Shown here one piece after another: positions 53,430 to 60,867 of a DNA stretch of 64,000 nt. The notes below the pieces were generated by a model, which worked only from the letters and a program-made list of their open reading frames with translations, was not told the origin of the DNA and searched no databases. The position numbers and the translations under genes are program-made. Positions within the stretch are counted from its first letter, which is position 1. Each line of letters begins with the position of its first letter. The stretch is from an uncultured Synechococcus sp. (lineage in GTDB: Bacteria > Cyanobacteriota > Cyanobacteriia > PCC-6307 > Cyanobiaceae), in contig CAJXPL010000003.1 of the NCBI GenBank assembly GCA_913057985.1, positions 62,001-126,000 of the forward strand. Direction: 5' to 3'.

Positions 53430-55127
53430 GTGTTCGAACCGGTTCAGATCCGGCTCGATCTGAGCCATCCCGAAACACAGACCATTGCGGTGTCCATTCA
53501 GTGGACACCGCAGACCCAACGCCAGACCTTCCAACTGCCGGTGTGGACACCGGGGTCCTACACGGTTCGTGATCACGCGCAGCACTTGCACAGCCTGCAG
53601 CTGCTGGCCAATGGTGAGGAGCTGCCGGTGCGTCGCATGGCGCCGCACCAGTGGCTCTGTGATCTGCCGGATCTGAGCCCGCTCACGCTCAACTATCAGC
53701 TTGAAGCCCGGGATCTGACCGTCCGCACTGGGTTGCTGGATCCTGATTTCGCCTCGCTCTGCCTCGCTGCTGTGGCGATGGAGATCGACGGCTGCCGCTG
53801 GTCACCACATCATGTTGCCGTCAAGGCCCCGGAGCACTGGAGTGTGCATCTGCCCCTGGAGGTCACAGCTGAGGGCTGGGTTGCTGCTGATTTCGATGCC
53901 CTTGTGGACAGCCCGCTGCATGCGGGGCCGTTCCAGGCGGAAGCCTTCACGGTGGAGGGCAAGAGCCATGAGCTGCTGCTCATCGGCACGCCGCCGATGG
54001 GTTGGCCGCCAAACTTCATCAGCGACATCGAAAAGGTGTGCAGTGCCACCTGTCGCTTGCTGAGAACCCCTCCCCCGGCGGGGGACCTCTACCAGCTGGT
54101 GCTTCAACTGCTTGATCAGGGTTACGGCGGCCTGGAACACGACCACAGCGCTGTGCTGCAGTTCAGCTGGTTAGAGCTGGCCAAGCCCAAGGGTTACCGG
54201 CAGCTGTTGCAGTTGATCGGCCACGAATACCTGCACCAGTGGAATGTGAGGCGGCTGCGGCCCGTGGAGCTGCGTCCCTACGACTACGGGCAGGCGGTGA
54301 TCACCGAGGGGCTGTGGTTTGCCGAGGGAATCACCAGTTACTACGACCTCAGCCTGCCCCTGCTGGCGGGATGCTCGGACCGACCGACCCTGCTCAAGGA
54401 TCTGGGTGAGGAGCTGTCCAGCGTGTTGATGTCACCCGGATGTTCCATTCAGTCGCTGGCGGCCAGCGCCCGTGAGGCGTGGATCAAGCTTTACAAGGCA
54501 ACGCCCGCGTCGCGGGACAGCCAGATCAGCTACTACCGCCTCGGTGCTGCGGTGGCCTTCTGCCTGGACGTACGCCTTCGCCAATGTGGTCATTCCATGG
54601 CTGCAATCCTGCGGGAGCTGTGGCATGGCCCTGGCCGTCAGGCCCGCGGCTACTGCCGTGATGACATCAAGGCCGCCTTGGCTCGATGGGATGCCGATCT
54701 AGCAATGGATCTGGATCAGTGGCTGGATCTGCCGGAGGCCCTTCCCTTGCTGGATTGCGTGCAGGCCCTTGGGCTGCGGATGGACCCCGTTCCGCTGAAG
54801 CATCCCGACCATGGACTCAGCCTTAAGGATGGAGAGGGCGCAGCCCTGATTCAGCGTGTGAGGCGCGACAGCCCCGGCCAACGGGCTGGCTTGGTGGTGG
54901 GCGATGAGCTGTTGGCGATCAATGGCTACCGGGTGCGTAGCAGTCGTGATCTCCCGGTTCTGCTCGAAAAGCAGGACTGCGTGAACGTCACCTATGCACG
55001 ACGCAGCCTCCTGAAGGAGACCCAGTTGTTTCCTGACACGGGTGTGGACCATTGGGCATTGGATTGGGATCCTGGGTGCACAGCGGAACAACGGCAGTTG
55101 CGGGATCGATGGTTCGAGATCGTTTAA
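53430..55127 (+). CDS. M61 family metallopeptidase with PDZ domain
   Basis: This 565-residue protein belongs to the glycyl-aminopeptidase/thermolysin-like M61 group. The zinc site is GHEYLHQWN followed by WFAEGITSYYDL with the third ligand Glu. The N-terminal beta domain (about 1-170) has LPVWTPGSYTVRDHAQHL, and a C-terminal PDZ domain (about 470-540) contains the SPGQRAGLVVGDELLAINGY carboxylate loop. No signal peptide is visible. Start GTG 53430, one base after the DUF1257 stop. It overlaps the next gene by 19 nt. Confidence 0.92.
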   Translation: MFEPVQIRLDLSHPETQTIAVSIQWTPQTQRQTFQLPVWTPGSYTVRDHAQHLHSLQLLANGEELPVRRMAPHQWLCDLPDLSPLTLNYQLEARDLTVRTGLLDPDFASLCLAAVAMEIDGCRWSPHHVAVKAPEHWSVHLPLEVTAEGWVAADFDALVDSPLHAGPFQAEAFTVEGKSHELLLIGTPPMGWPPNFISDIEKVCSATCRLLRTPPPAGDLYQLVLQLLDQGYGGLEHDHSAVLQFSWLELAKPKGYRQLLQLIGHEYLHQWNVRRLRPVELRPYDYGQAVITEGLWFAEGITSYYDLSLPLLAGCSDRPTLLKDLGEELSSVLMSPGCSIQSLAASAREAWIKLYKATPASRDSQISYYRLGAAVAFCLDVRLRQCGHSMAAILRELWHGPGRQARGYCRDDIKAALARWDADLAMDLDQWLDLPEALPLLDCVQALGLRMDPVPLKHPDHGLSLKDGEGAALIQRVRRDSPGQRAGLVVGDELLAINGYRVRSSRDLPVLLEKQDCVNVTYARRSLLKETQLFPDTGVDHWALDWDPGCTAEQRQLRDRWFEIV

Positions 55128-56035
55128 TCCGTTGTTGGAGCGGTCTGCGCAACCGCATTCAGGAGCATCGGCTTCTTTCGATCACTGCAGCAGCAGCAGG
55201 TTCGTTGGCCCTGGGCCTCATCGGCTGGGTGGTGGTGGATCAAGGGGAGCTGTCCCAAGCGGATGTTCGCCCGTCTCTGATGGAACTGCTCGACGAGGTT
55301 GGCAGGGAACGCGGTCGTCAACGGGAAGAGAACCCCTCCTCCTCGGTGCCGTTGCCGCCGAAGTCGCGGTCATGGCGTTCGCCGCTGGCCCGTCAGTGCA
55401 CGGGTGTGGACACAGCAATGCGGGCGCGTTTGAACAAGCTTGATGCCCGCTCGAGTTCCTGGCGTTCGTTCGTCAAGATCGATCCCACCAATTTCGGAGA
55501 GCGCTACGACAAGGACGCCTATGGCCGTCGGATTGACGCCACGCCTCGGGTGGTGGTGCTGCACGAGACCGTTTACTCGCTCAGCTCCGCCCTGAACACC
55601 TTCATGACGCCCCATCCCCGGGATGAGGATCAGGTGAGTTACCACACATTGGTGGGCCAGGACGGGCGCGTTCTGGATCTGGTGGACCCGTTGAATCGCG
55701 CTTACGGCGCCGGGTTTTCGGCTTTTCTGGGGGAGTGGGCGATCACCAACAAGAAGCTCAAGGGCTCCGTCAATAACTTCGCCTTGCATCTGAGCCTGGA
55801 AACGCCGCCGTCGGGGGCGCACGCCTACGACGCCCACGCGGGCTACACCACCCAGCAATACGACGCGTTGGCCTTGGTGTTGTCGGGCTGGATTCGCTCC
55901 TTCAATCTGCCTCCGGCTGCGATTACCACCCATCGCCATGTGGATTTGGGCGGGGAGCGGGGTGATCCACGCAGTTTTGACTGGTCGAAATTGCAGGCGC
56001 GGCTTGCGGCCCTGGGTGACCTCTGCGTGACCTGA
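55109..56035 (+). CDS. Membrane-anchored N-acetylmuramoyl-L-alanine amidase (Amidase_2)
   Basis: This 308-residue protein has an N-terminal helix (about 28-45, TAAAAGSLALGLIGWVVV) that anchors it or acts as a signal, then an Amidase_2-like domain: PRVVVLHETVYSLSSALNTFM supplies the first His, with SYHTLVGQDGRVLDLV, WAITNKKLKGSVNNFALHLSLET, and a final ITTHRHVDLGGERGDP carrying the other ligands. It would cleave the amide bond between MurNAc and the stem peptide. Start ATG 55109 overlaps the M61 stop. Confidence 0.85.
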   Translation: MVRDRLIRCWSGLRNRIQEHRLLSITAAAAGSLALGLIGWVVVDQGELSQADVRPSLMELLDEVGRERGRQREENPSSSVPLPPKSRSWRSPLARQCTGVDTAMRARLNKLDARSSSWRSFVKIDPTNFGERYDKDAYGRRIDATPRVVVLHETVYSLSSALNTFMTPHPRDEDQVSYHTLVGQDGRVLDLVDPLNRAYGAGFSAFLGEWAITNKKLKGSVNNFALHLSLETPPSGAHAYDAHAGYTTQQYDALALVLSGWIRSFNLPPAAITTHRHVDLGGERGDPRSFDWSKLQARLAALGDLCVT

Positions 56036-56079
56036 AACCTCGTTAGGGTTTTGATTCTTTCTATCTGTTCAGCGGGTCA

Positions 56080-56319
56080 GTGACAACGCTCCCCAGCGAG
56101 GACCTTGATCGGGTCATTGAAATGGCCTGGGAAGACCGCACTCCTTTCGAGGCGATTGAATTTCAATTCGGACTCTCCGAGCCGCAGGTGATTGCTGTGA
56201 TGCGGCAACACATGACAGCGTCGTCGTTCAAGCTCTGGCGCAAGCGGGTGAGCGGCCGCAAAACCAAACATGCCGCCACCAGCAGCTCCGATCGGTTCCG
56301 GGCGAGCTGCCACAAGTGA
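56080..56319 (+). CDS. TIGR03643/DUF2805 family protein
   Basis: This 79-residue protein has the pattern DRVIEMAWEDRTPFEAIEFQFGLSEPQVIAVMRQHM, then SSFKLWRKRVSGRKTKHA, matching a small family with a helix-turn-helix-like N-terminal half. DNA binding is an inference. The start is GTG 56080, 44 nt after the amidase stop. It is the last gene before the looser 56.3-59.2 kb stretch. Confidence 0.8.
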   Translation: MTTLPSEDLDRVIEMAWEDRTPFEAIEFQFGLSEPQVIAVMRQHMTASSFKLWRKRVSGRKTKHAATSSSDRFRASCHK

Positions 56320-56336
56320 ATGGGTCCTGCTCCGCC

Positions 56337-56636
56337 TCAGCGCAGGACACCCCTCAGGATTCCCTCAACCAGTCCGGCCGGATTCATGCCCCGGGAGACG
56401 TTTGTTGGTGCGTTGCGGTAGGTCGGGCCTGAGATCAGACCTGCAGCCAGCTGCCCCATCACACCAGCAAGAGGTGCAGCGTCATCTGAGCGCCGGGCCG
56501 GAGTCGTGAAGGCCCTGACGCAGCCATAGAAATCTCTGGCGTCGTTGCATTGGGCCGCAACCTCGGAATCCACCTGAGCCAGTGCTGCTGATGGAACAAG
56601 TAAGCCAATCGCCAGTGGTATCAGAAGATTTTTCAT
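56337..56636 (-). CDS. Small exported hypothetical protein
   Basis: This 99-residue protein has a signal peptide (MKNLLIPLAIGLLVPSAALA) with cleavage after ALA. The mature part has two Cys (QCNDARDFYGCVRAF) and a Gly-rich helical end. Unknown family. It is convergent with the TIGR03643 gene, and its upstream region carries the hairpin-rich stretch that may be a separate RNA. Confidence 0.65.
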   Translation of the reverse strand: MKNLLIPLAIGLLVPSAALAQVDSEVAAQCNDARDFYGCVRAFTTPARRSDDAAPLAGVMGQLAAGLISGPTYRNAPTNVSRGMNPAGLVEGILRGVLR

Positions 56637-56784
56637 CGATTCAACGTGCTGGATTCATCTTTCTCCAACCAGCGGGTTGACGTATCCCCCACATGGGGGA
56701 GAGGCGAAGCGGCTTTTCTCCCTCAACTGAGGGTTTGAAATTTGCATTGGCCTGGAACAAGGCTCCGATGGGTTAGATGGTTCA

Positions 56785-56858
56785 CCCAAATGCCCCTTGG
56801 GGGCTGGAATGGTCCCTTGACTATTCCAAGAAAGGCAATTTCAGGGGTCGCCTTTTTT
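56785..56858 (+). ncRNA. Candidate structured small RNA with terminator
   Basis: In the 414-nt gap 56637-57050 three hairpins sit in a row: GCCCC/GGGGC (56792-56804), a 9-bp stem GGAATGGTC/GACTATTCC (56806-56827, loop CCTT) and AAAGGC/GCCTTT (56831-56855) followed by T residues (to 56858). The last looks like an intrinsic terminator. A TTAGAT at 56773-56778 could be a -10 box. Smaller hairpins (56666-56733) lie upstream. I see no ORF here. After the terminator the sequence to 57050 holds nothing that I recognise. Confidence 0.35.
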
Positions 56859-57050
56859 AGTGCTCATAGGTGAATGGACGCTGGGCGAGTTTCCGGTGCT
56901 GAAGTTGGCGACCTGATTGTGGTGCTTTTGGCAGCGGACAACTCAATAGCACCAGGTCACACAGTGGCACCAGCGGGGGAGTGGGGGCCTAGAGCTCATT
57001 GCTTTCAGAAGCAAATCAGCCGATTGTGTGTCTTCTGTTGATGGCTGGCT

Positions 57051-57266
57051 GTGTTGCGTCTCAGTGCAGCGGAAAGGCGTTTTGCTCTCACGTCGTTTTC
57101 CATCAAGGTGGCGATCTTTTGGCTTGCTCAGTTGGTAGTCTGCGTGTTGGATCCGCGGCGGCTGGTGTGCGGCTTCGTCGAGAAGGGGTTTCTGCCCTGC
57201 CTCGTCAGCTTTGCGGTGATGGATTTTCTAGTGATCCCGCAGCTCAGGCGTCGCTGGGACGGCTAA
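57051..57266 (+). CDS. Possible small membrane protein
   Basis: From TTG 57051 the frame encodes 71 residues with two hydrophobic stretches (SIKVAIFWLAQLVVCVLD and VEKGFLPCLVSFAVMDFLV) and a basic end (PQLRRRWDG). The codon use is typical of this genome. The ORF may be real although no ribosome binding site or ATG is evident. The 250 nt after it have no recognisable gene. Confidence 0.4.
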   Translation: MLRLSAAERRFALTSFSIKVAIFWLAQLVVCVLDPRRLVCGFVEKGFLPCLVSFAVMDFLVIPQLRRRWDG

Positions 57267-57516
57267 CACCGTTGCCAAAACTGGCGGACTACGGCTACCC
57301 GTCCGCTCTTTCTGAAGGGGTCTGTCGGTTGAAGATTCGAGCGGCGTTGCAGCGCTAAAGAGGACCTCTGTTTCGGGTCGCTAATGTCGATACGAGAGTT
57401 ATCCACTGGGTCAAGGCTGACCTTGTGACTCCCATCGTTCCAAGCGATTGAGATGAGTGCTGACCTGGTATCAAATGACGTGCCAAGGGGCTGACAATGT
57501 CGTTAGCGTCAATGGC

Positions 57517-57690
57517 ATGAAATTTCCGAATCTGGCCTACATCGGTGGTGGCGTGATCGTTGCGGTCATGTTTTTGGCTGTTTTCATCGGCGGTGCGAAC
57601 GCTGGTGACTGCCCTCGCGGCAAGTCAGTTGAACCAAACGCAGTAGAGGCCCATCACAACTCCGACGAAAAGGCTGACGTCGAAGCCTGA
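57517..57690 (+). CDS. Small signal-anchored hypothetical protein
   Basis: This 57-residue ORF begins MKFPNLAYIGGGVIVAVMF and continues LAVFIGGANA, giving a membrane or signal helix, followed by a polar Cys-containing tail (GDCPRGKSVEPNAVEA). The strong hydrophobic pattern supports a real exported or anchored peptide. I used ATG 57517 because the upstream residues in the longer frame are not family-like. Unknown function. Confidence 0.5.
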   Translation: MKFPNLAYIGGGVIVAVMFLAVFIGGANAGDCPRGKSVEPNAVEAHHNSDEKADVEA

Positions 57691-57796
57691 TCTGACCAGC
57701 ACTGCCACCTGATGGTGGGCTGAGCGCCTGGGGCGGGGTCTCCGCAATGCGTGACAACCCACGACATCGACGGCATCATTGGCAGCTCCTTGTCAG

Positions 57797-58111
57797 ATGT
57801 CGATGAGACTTCTTCTGGCTTCCTTGCTAACAGCTTCTGCTGTTTTTGGGGGCGCCTCCGCCGTGGCATTACCTCCTCTTGACGAGCTTGAGATCGCGCT
57901 TCGAGGTGAGGCTCAAGGTTGGCTCAACGCGACTTGCACCTATTACGACCTTGGCTGGATCAGTGAAGAGCAAGGCCGATACGCAGTCCTGCGGCTGACG
58001 ACTCTCATCAAGGGTGAATATCTCGGAGATGAAGCAGTCAATCGGGCAAAGAAGGCGGCCTTAGATCGTGATCCTGGTTGCCAAAGCATCTGGGCTGAGC
58101 CTGGGACGTGA
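57797..58111 (+). CDS. Exported hypothetical protein
   Basis: This 104-residue protein has a signal peptide (MSMRLLLASLLTASAVFGG, ending ASA) and a soluble helical body with two Cys (NATCTYYDLGW... RDPGCQSIWA) that may form one disulfide. The middle (EEQGRYAVLRLTTLIKGEYLGDEAVNRAKKAALD) is amphipathic. I do not recognise the family. The start may be the second Met at 57803. A strong terminator lies about 150 nt downstream. Confidence 0.62.
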   Translation: MSMRLLLASLLTASAVFGGASAVALPPLDELEIALRGEAQGWLNATCTYYDLGWISEEQGRYAVLRLTTLIKGEYLGDEAVNRAKKAALDRDPGCQSIWAEPGT

Positions 58112-58260
58112 TGGTGTGATGTGAGCGGGGAACGCTCAAGGAAGTCACGACAGACCCATGACTCTGATGCCTCTTTGCTGATAGCAATACAACACCCATT
58201 AAGGGAAAAGCATGGGGCGCTGAGTTGTCGCGATCTATCTCTCGACAAGAGCTCACACGC

Positions 58261-58298
58261 ATCACCCCGCCATCGCTGGCGGGGTGATTTGTTTTTTC
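58261..58298 (+). terminator. Intrinsic terminator
   Basis: A perfect 12-bp stem, ATCACCCCGCCA (58261-58272) with TGGCGGGGTGAT (58277-58288), has a TCGC loop and is followed by TTGTTTTTT. The 150 nt between the upstream gene and this hairpin contain no ORF that I support. A second inverted repeat, AAGCAGCCCT (58308-58317) with AGGGCTGCTT (58329-58338), follows without a T run. Confidence 0.85.
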
Positions 58299-58391
58299 GA
58301 TGTGATCAAGCAGCCCTGAAGGATGTCGAGGGCTGCTTGTTGTGTGGGTTACAGATATGGGTATGGCTATGGATTTGGGTATGGGTGTTGA

Positions 58392-58914
58392 TCAGTAGGT
58401 GTGAGCTGGAGCAGCGGGGTAGGCGCCATAGGGGTGCATGGTCTGGGGATGAGCCATGGGGGGCTGTGGATAGCCGGGGACGTAGTTGACGGTTGTGGGT
58501 GAGCCGTAAGCCGGGCGTGGCTGCTGGGCCTAGAGTTTGAGCTGGAGTTTGAGCAGTTCGAGTTCTTGTTGCTGCTTCATCAGAGCGAGTTCGGCTTCTG
58601 AAGGACCAGCGGGTGCAGCGGGTTGTTGCTTTTGCTGCTGGCTGTTGAGGATCAGACCGGTGACGAGGTTGCCGCCGAGGTCGAGGAGCTGTGATTGTGT
58701 TTCGTGGCGACGGTTGCGAGAGGCTTCTTTGGAGGCCCACTTGCGTGCATCGCTGCAGTCACGGCCGCCGGCAGTGAAGGCCAAGGGAGCTGGAATCGCA
58801 ATTGCCGTAGATGCCAAAGGAGTCATAGACATCAGCGCGTGCAGCTGGAGCGACCAGAGAGATGACGGAAGCGCTGAGGGCGAGGGAAGCGGCGGTGAAG
58901 GAGTTGAAGGACAT
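58392..58914 (-). pseudogene. Broken gene for a secreted Gln/Pro-rich protein (frameshift plus in-frame TAG)
   Basis: The ATG at 58914 opens a good signal peptide (MSFNSFTAASLALSASVIS, ending PAARA) and ADVYDSFGIYGN, but this frame ends at 58759. The rest lies one base over, in the frame 58530-58832: AIAIPAPLAFTAGGRDCSDARKW, then LLDLGGNLVTGLILNS, a Gln-rich helix and ELELLKLQLKL, ending in TAG at 58530. After that TAG the same frame stays open for 45 codons (AQQPRPAYGSPTTVNYVPGY, later MHPYGAYPAAPAHTY) to a TGA at 58392. Removing one base near 58800-58810 and reading the TAG as Gln would give about 173 residues. I infer two lesions in one gene. Confidence 0.65.
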
Positions 58915-58923
58915 GACGGAGAA

Positions 58924-59084
58924 GTGATTGTCGAATCACCCAGTGGATCGGGCTGAGATCACTGTCCGCGGCAAAGGCGTTTGAGGAGTTGATGGGAGTC
59001 TCTGCTGGTTGTGAGCTTGGTCACACAGGTATGGAAGAACTGGAATCAAGCAGAGTCGAGCTGTTGTGTGAGTGATTGAATCAC
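58924..59084. promoter_or_regulatory. Two copies of GTGATT-n-AATCAC palindrome
   Basis: GTGATTgtcgAATCAC (58924-58939) and GTGATTgAATCAC (59072-59084) share the same 6-nt half-sites in the 313-nt gap between the broken gene and marC. The first lies 10 nt upstream of the broken gene's ATG. They could be operator half-sites or small hairpins. No ORF of note lies between them. Confidence 0.35.
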
Positions 59085-59166
59085 CTGAATTTCACTTCTG
59101 ACCCCTCCCCACTGTCACCCGCACTCGCTTCTGCCTGCGGGCAGCGCCTGACGTAACTATTGCCGA

Positions 59167-59187
59167 AACAATGGATGCACCATTGTT
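59167..59187. promoter_or_regulatory. Inverted repeat upstream of marC
   Basis: AACAATGG (59167-59174) and CCATTGTT (59180-59187) form a perfect 8-nt inverted repeat with a 5-nt spacer, 40 nt upstream of the marC start. The size and position suit a dimeric regulator site, but no known box is matched. Confidence 0.35.
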
Positions 59188-59227
59188 CAATGCCAACTAG
59201 ACATGAATCAAAAGAATTCTCTCTTTG

Positions 59228-59854
59228 ATGTCTCTTCTTCATACCGCTATTGGTGTTTTCACAATTGCCAACCCAATCGGCAACTTGCCAATCTACTTGT
59301 CATTCACTGATGGAAATCCCCGTCTGGATCGTGCGATTGCCAGAAGCGCAGCTTTGACATTCACCATTGCCCTTCTGCTATCGACATGGATCGGCAATGG
59401 TCTCCTTGAATTTTTTGGCATCAGTCGAGGTGCCTTTCAGATTGCCGGCGGTGTGATCGTGGTCTTGATTGGGCTCTCGATGTTGCGTTCGCAGACACCT
59501 CCTGAGCACCACGACCCTGAATCAATCGCTCGGGATCAGTCTTCTTCTGTAAAAGGTGTAGTCCCTCTTGGTATTCCGCTGCTTGCGGGTCCAGGAACGT
59601 TGACGGTTGTCATCGCCGACCCATTGGCTGCAAGCCTTAGCGGTCGTGTGGGAATCAGCTTTGTCGTGATGTTGCTGGGTTTGCTGGTGTACGTGATCTT
59701 TGCAGCTGGCGATCGCTTGGCCAATCGAATCAGCACATCTGCGTTGCAGGTGCTAACGAAGGTGATGGGCCTTCTCCTTACTGCGATTGCCATCCAGATG
59801 CTGATTAATGGCTTTATTTCAGTCTCCCCAGCATTGAGTCAGTCTGCGTCGTAA
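59228..59854 (+). CDS. MarC family integral membrane protein
   Basis: This 208-residue protein has six predicted helices and the family motifs FTIANPIGNLPIYLSFT, LEFFGISRGAFQIAGGVIVVLIGLSML, and VPLGIPLLAGPGTLTVVI. It belongs to the MarC/YhgN group, once linked to antibiotic resistance and now of unclear function. It has a divergent-style upstream region with an inverted repeat. The codons are slightly more AT-rich than those of adjacent housekeeping genes. Start ATG 59228, and the usual family N-terminus is a few residues longer. Confidence 0.9.
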   Translation: MSLLHTAIGVFTIANPIGNLPIYLSFTDGNPRLDRAIARSAALTFTIALLLSTWIGNGLLEFFGISRGAFQIAGGVIVVLIGLSMLRSQTPPEHHDPESIARDQSSSVKGVVPLGIPLLAGPGTLTVVIADPLAASLSGRVGISFVVMLLGLLVYVIFAAGDRLANRISTSALQVLTKVMGLLLTAIAIQMLINGFISVSPALSQSAS

Positions 59855-59981
59855 ATGCCCATGATTTTTCGATCAAACAAGGAAGACATAACGAAGACTT
59901 ACTGCACTAGAAATTCCAGTTGGTGAGGATGCCTGTGATTAGACCAGCCAAGGAGTCGTTATAACTCCAGTGTTTGATTGT

Positions 59982-60752
59982 TTAAACCATGATGTCTGGA
60001 TTCGGTTGGCGACCGCCGTAAATCAACCCGTGCAGTTCAGGGTCCTGCATGTAGCCCAACACACGTGCTGGGTAATCCAATTTTCCGTTGTGGAGATAGG
60101 TGAGGGTGGCGATCGCCTTGGCATCCAAATAGGAACGGCTCGCCTGAAGCATCAAGCTCTCCGGCAGACCAAGGGCCAGCTTCAGCCGTTGAAACTTGGC
60201 CGCCAGCAGGGTGATGTTCATCTCGGGGTCCAGCAATTGATTGCGGGCCCAGGTGATCTCCTCCTGGGTTGGGTTCGCCGGCAGTCGGTTCTGATGGATC
60301 AGTTCCGAAACGCTGATCTGGGCCGGTCCGTGGGTCTTCACCAGGCCGGAGTGGGCGATGAAGGGGAGGCTCTCCCCTGGCTTGGAGTGCTGGATCTCGT
60401 CGAAGAGAACGGCCGTGATCAACATCGGGTTCACCTGATGCGCCGCTGCTTCGCGCAGGATCACCGGTTTCAGCTTCCGCAGGCGATTCAAGGTTGATGA
60501 GCGCAGCGGTTTGAGTTGATCGACGCTGCTTGTGAACAACTGGGCCAGCTGCGTCTGGGGGCCGTGCACCCCGAAGCGACGTTGCAGCAGCTTCAGTTCT
60601 TCGGGTGAAAAATCTGTGGGCTCGAGCCTGTTCTCCACCACAACAGGCGCCTGATCCCCAACCTCAGCAACCGGGTGTGACCACTGACCAACCAGGCACA
60701 GGCTCGCTGCCATCGCCAGCAGCCCAGTGGTCAATCGCAGTGGCTCAGCCAT
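59982..60752 (-). CDS. Exported lysozyme-like hypothetical protein
   Basis: This 256-residue protein has a signal-like N-terminal helix (LTTGLLAMAASLCLVGQW) and a helical body. VNPMLITAVLFDEIQH, followed later by HGPAQISVSEL, resembles the Glu-helix and GxAQ motif of goose-type and lytic-transglycosylase folds. A muramidase-like activity is an inference with only these motifs. Start ATG 60752 was preferred because the longer frame is antisense to the pgi promoter region. The region 59855-59981 after marC holds nothing I support. Confidence 0.6.
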   Translation of the reverse strand: MAEPLRLTTGLLAMAASLCLVGQWSHPVAEVGDQAPVVVENRLEPTDFSPEELKLLQRRFGVHGPQTQLAQLFTSSVDQLKPLRSSTLNRLRKLKPVILREAAAHQVNPMLITAVLFDEIQHSKPGESLPFIAHSGLVKTHGPAQISVSELIHQNRLPANPTQEEITWARNQLLDPEMNITLLAAKFQRLKLALGLPESLMLQASRSYLDAKAIATLTYLHNGKLDYPARVLGYMQDPELHGLIYGGRQPNPDIMV

Positions 60753-60867
60753 GGGGGCTGGAAATGGGGTCAGCGGAATGTGACATGAAACTAGCCGGGG
60801 TGTCCTTTTGCGTGGGCATCCCGGCAGATTCTGGATACGTTCGGCAGGTCTGCACCGTCCGCCCGGC

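Noticed and set aside
56770-56900. Resemblance to a glnA / downstream-peptide glutamine riboswitch (GTTCACCC near 56780)
   Set aside because: The required GGACG...GAAG core is not present in order, and there is no suitable small ORF right downstream. Only the first few bases match.
59855-59981. Short frame on the minus strand ending SLAGLITGILTNWNF, resembling the tail of a small antenna or HLIP-like peptide
   Set aside because: It has no usable start (the nearest ATG is followed by a stop after one codon), so only a vestige of about 20 residues would remain.
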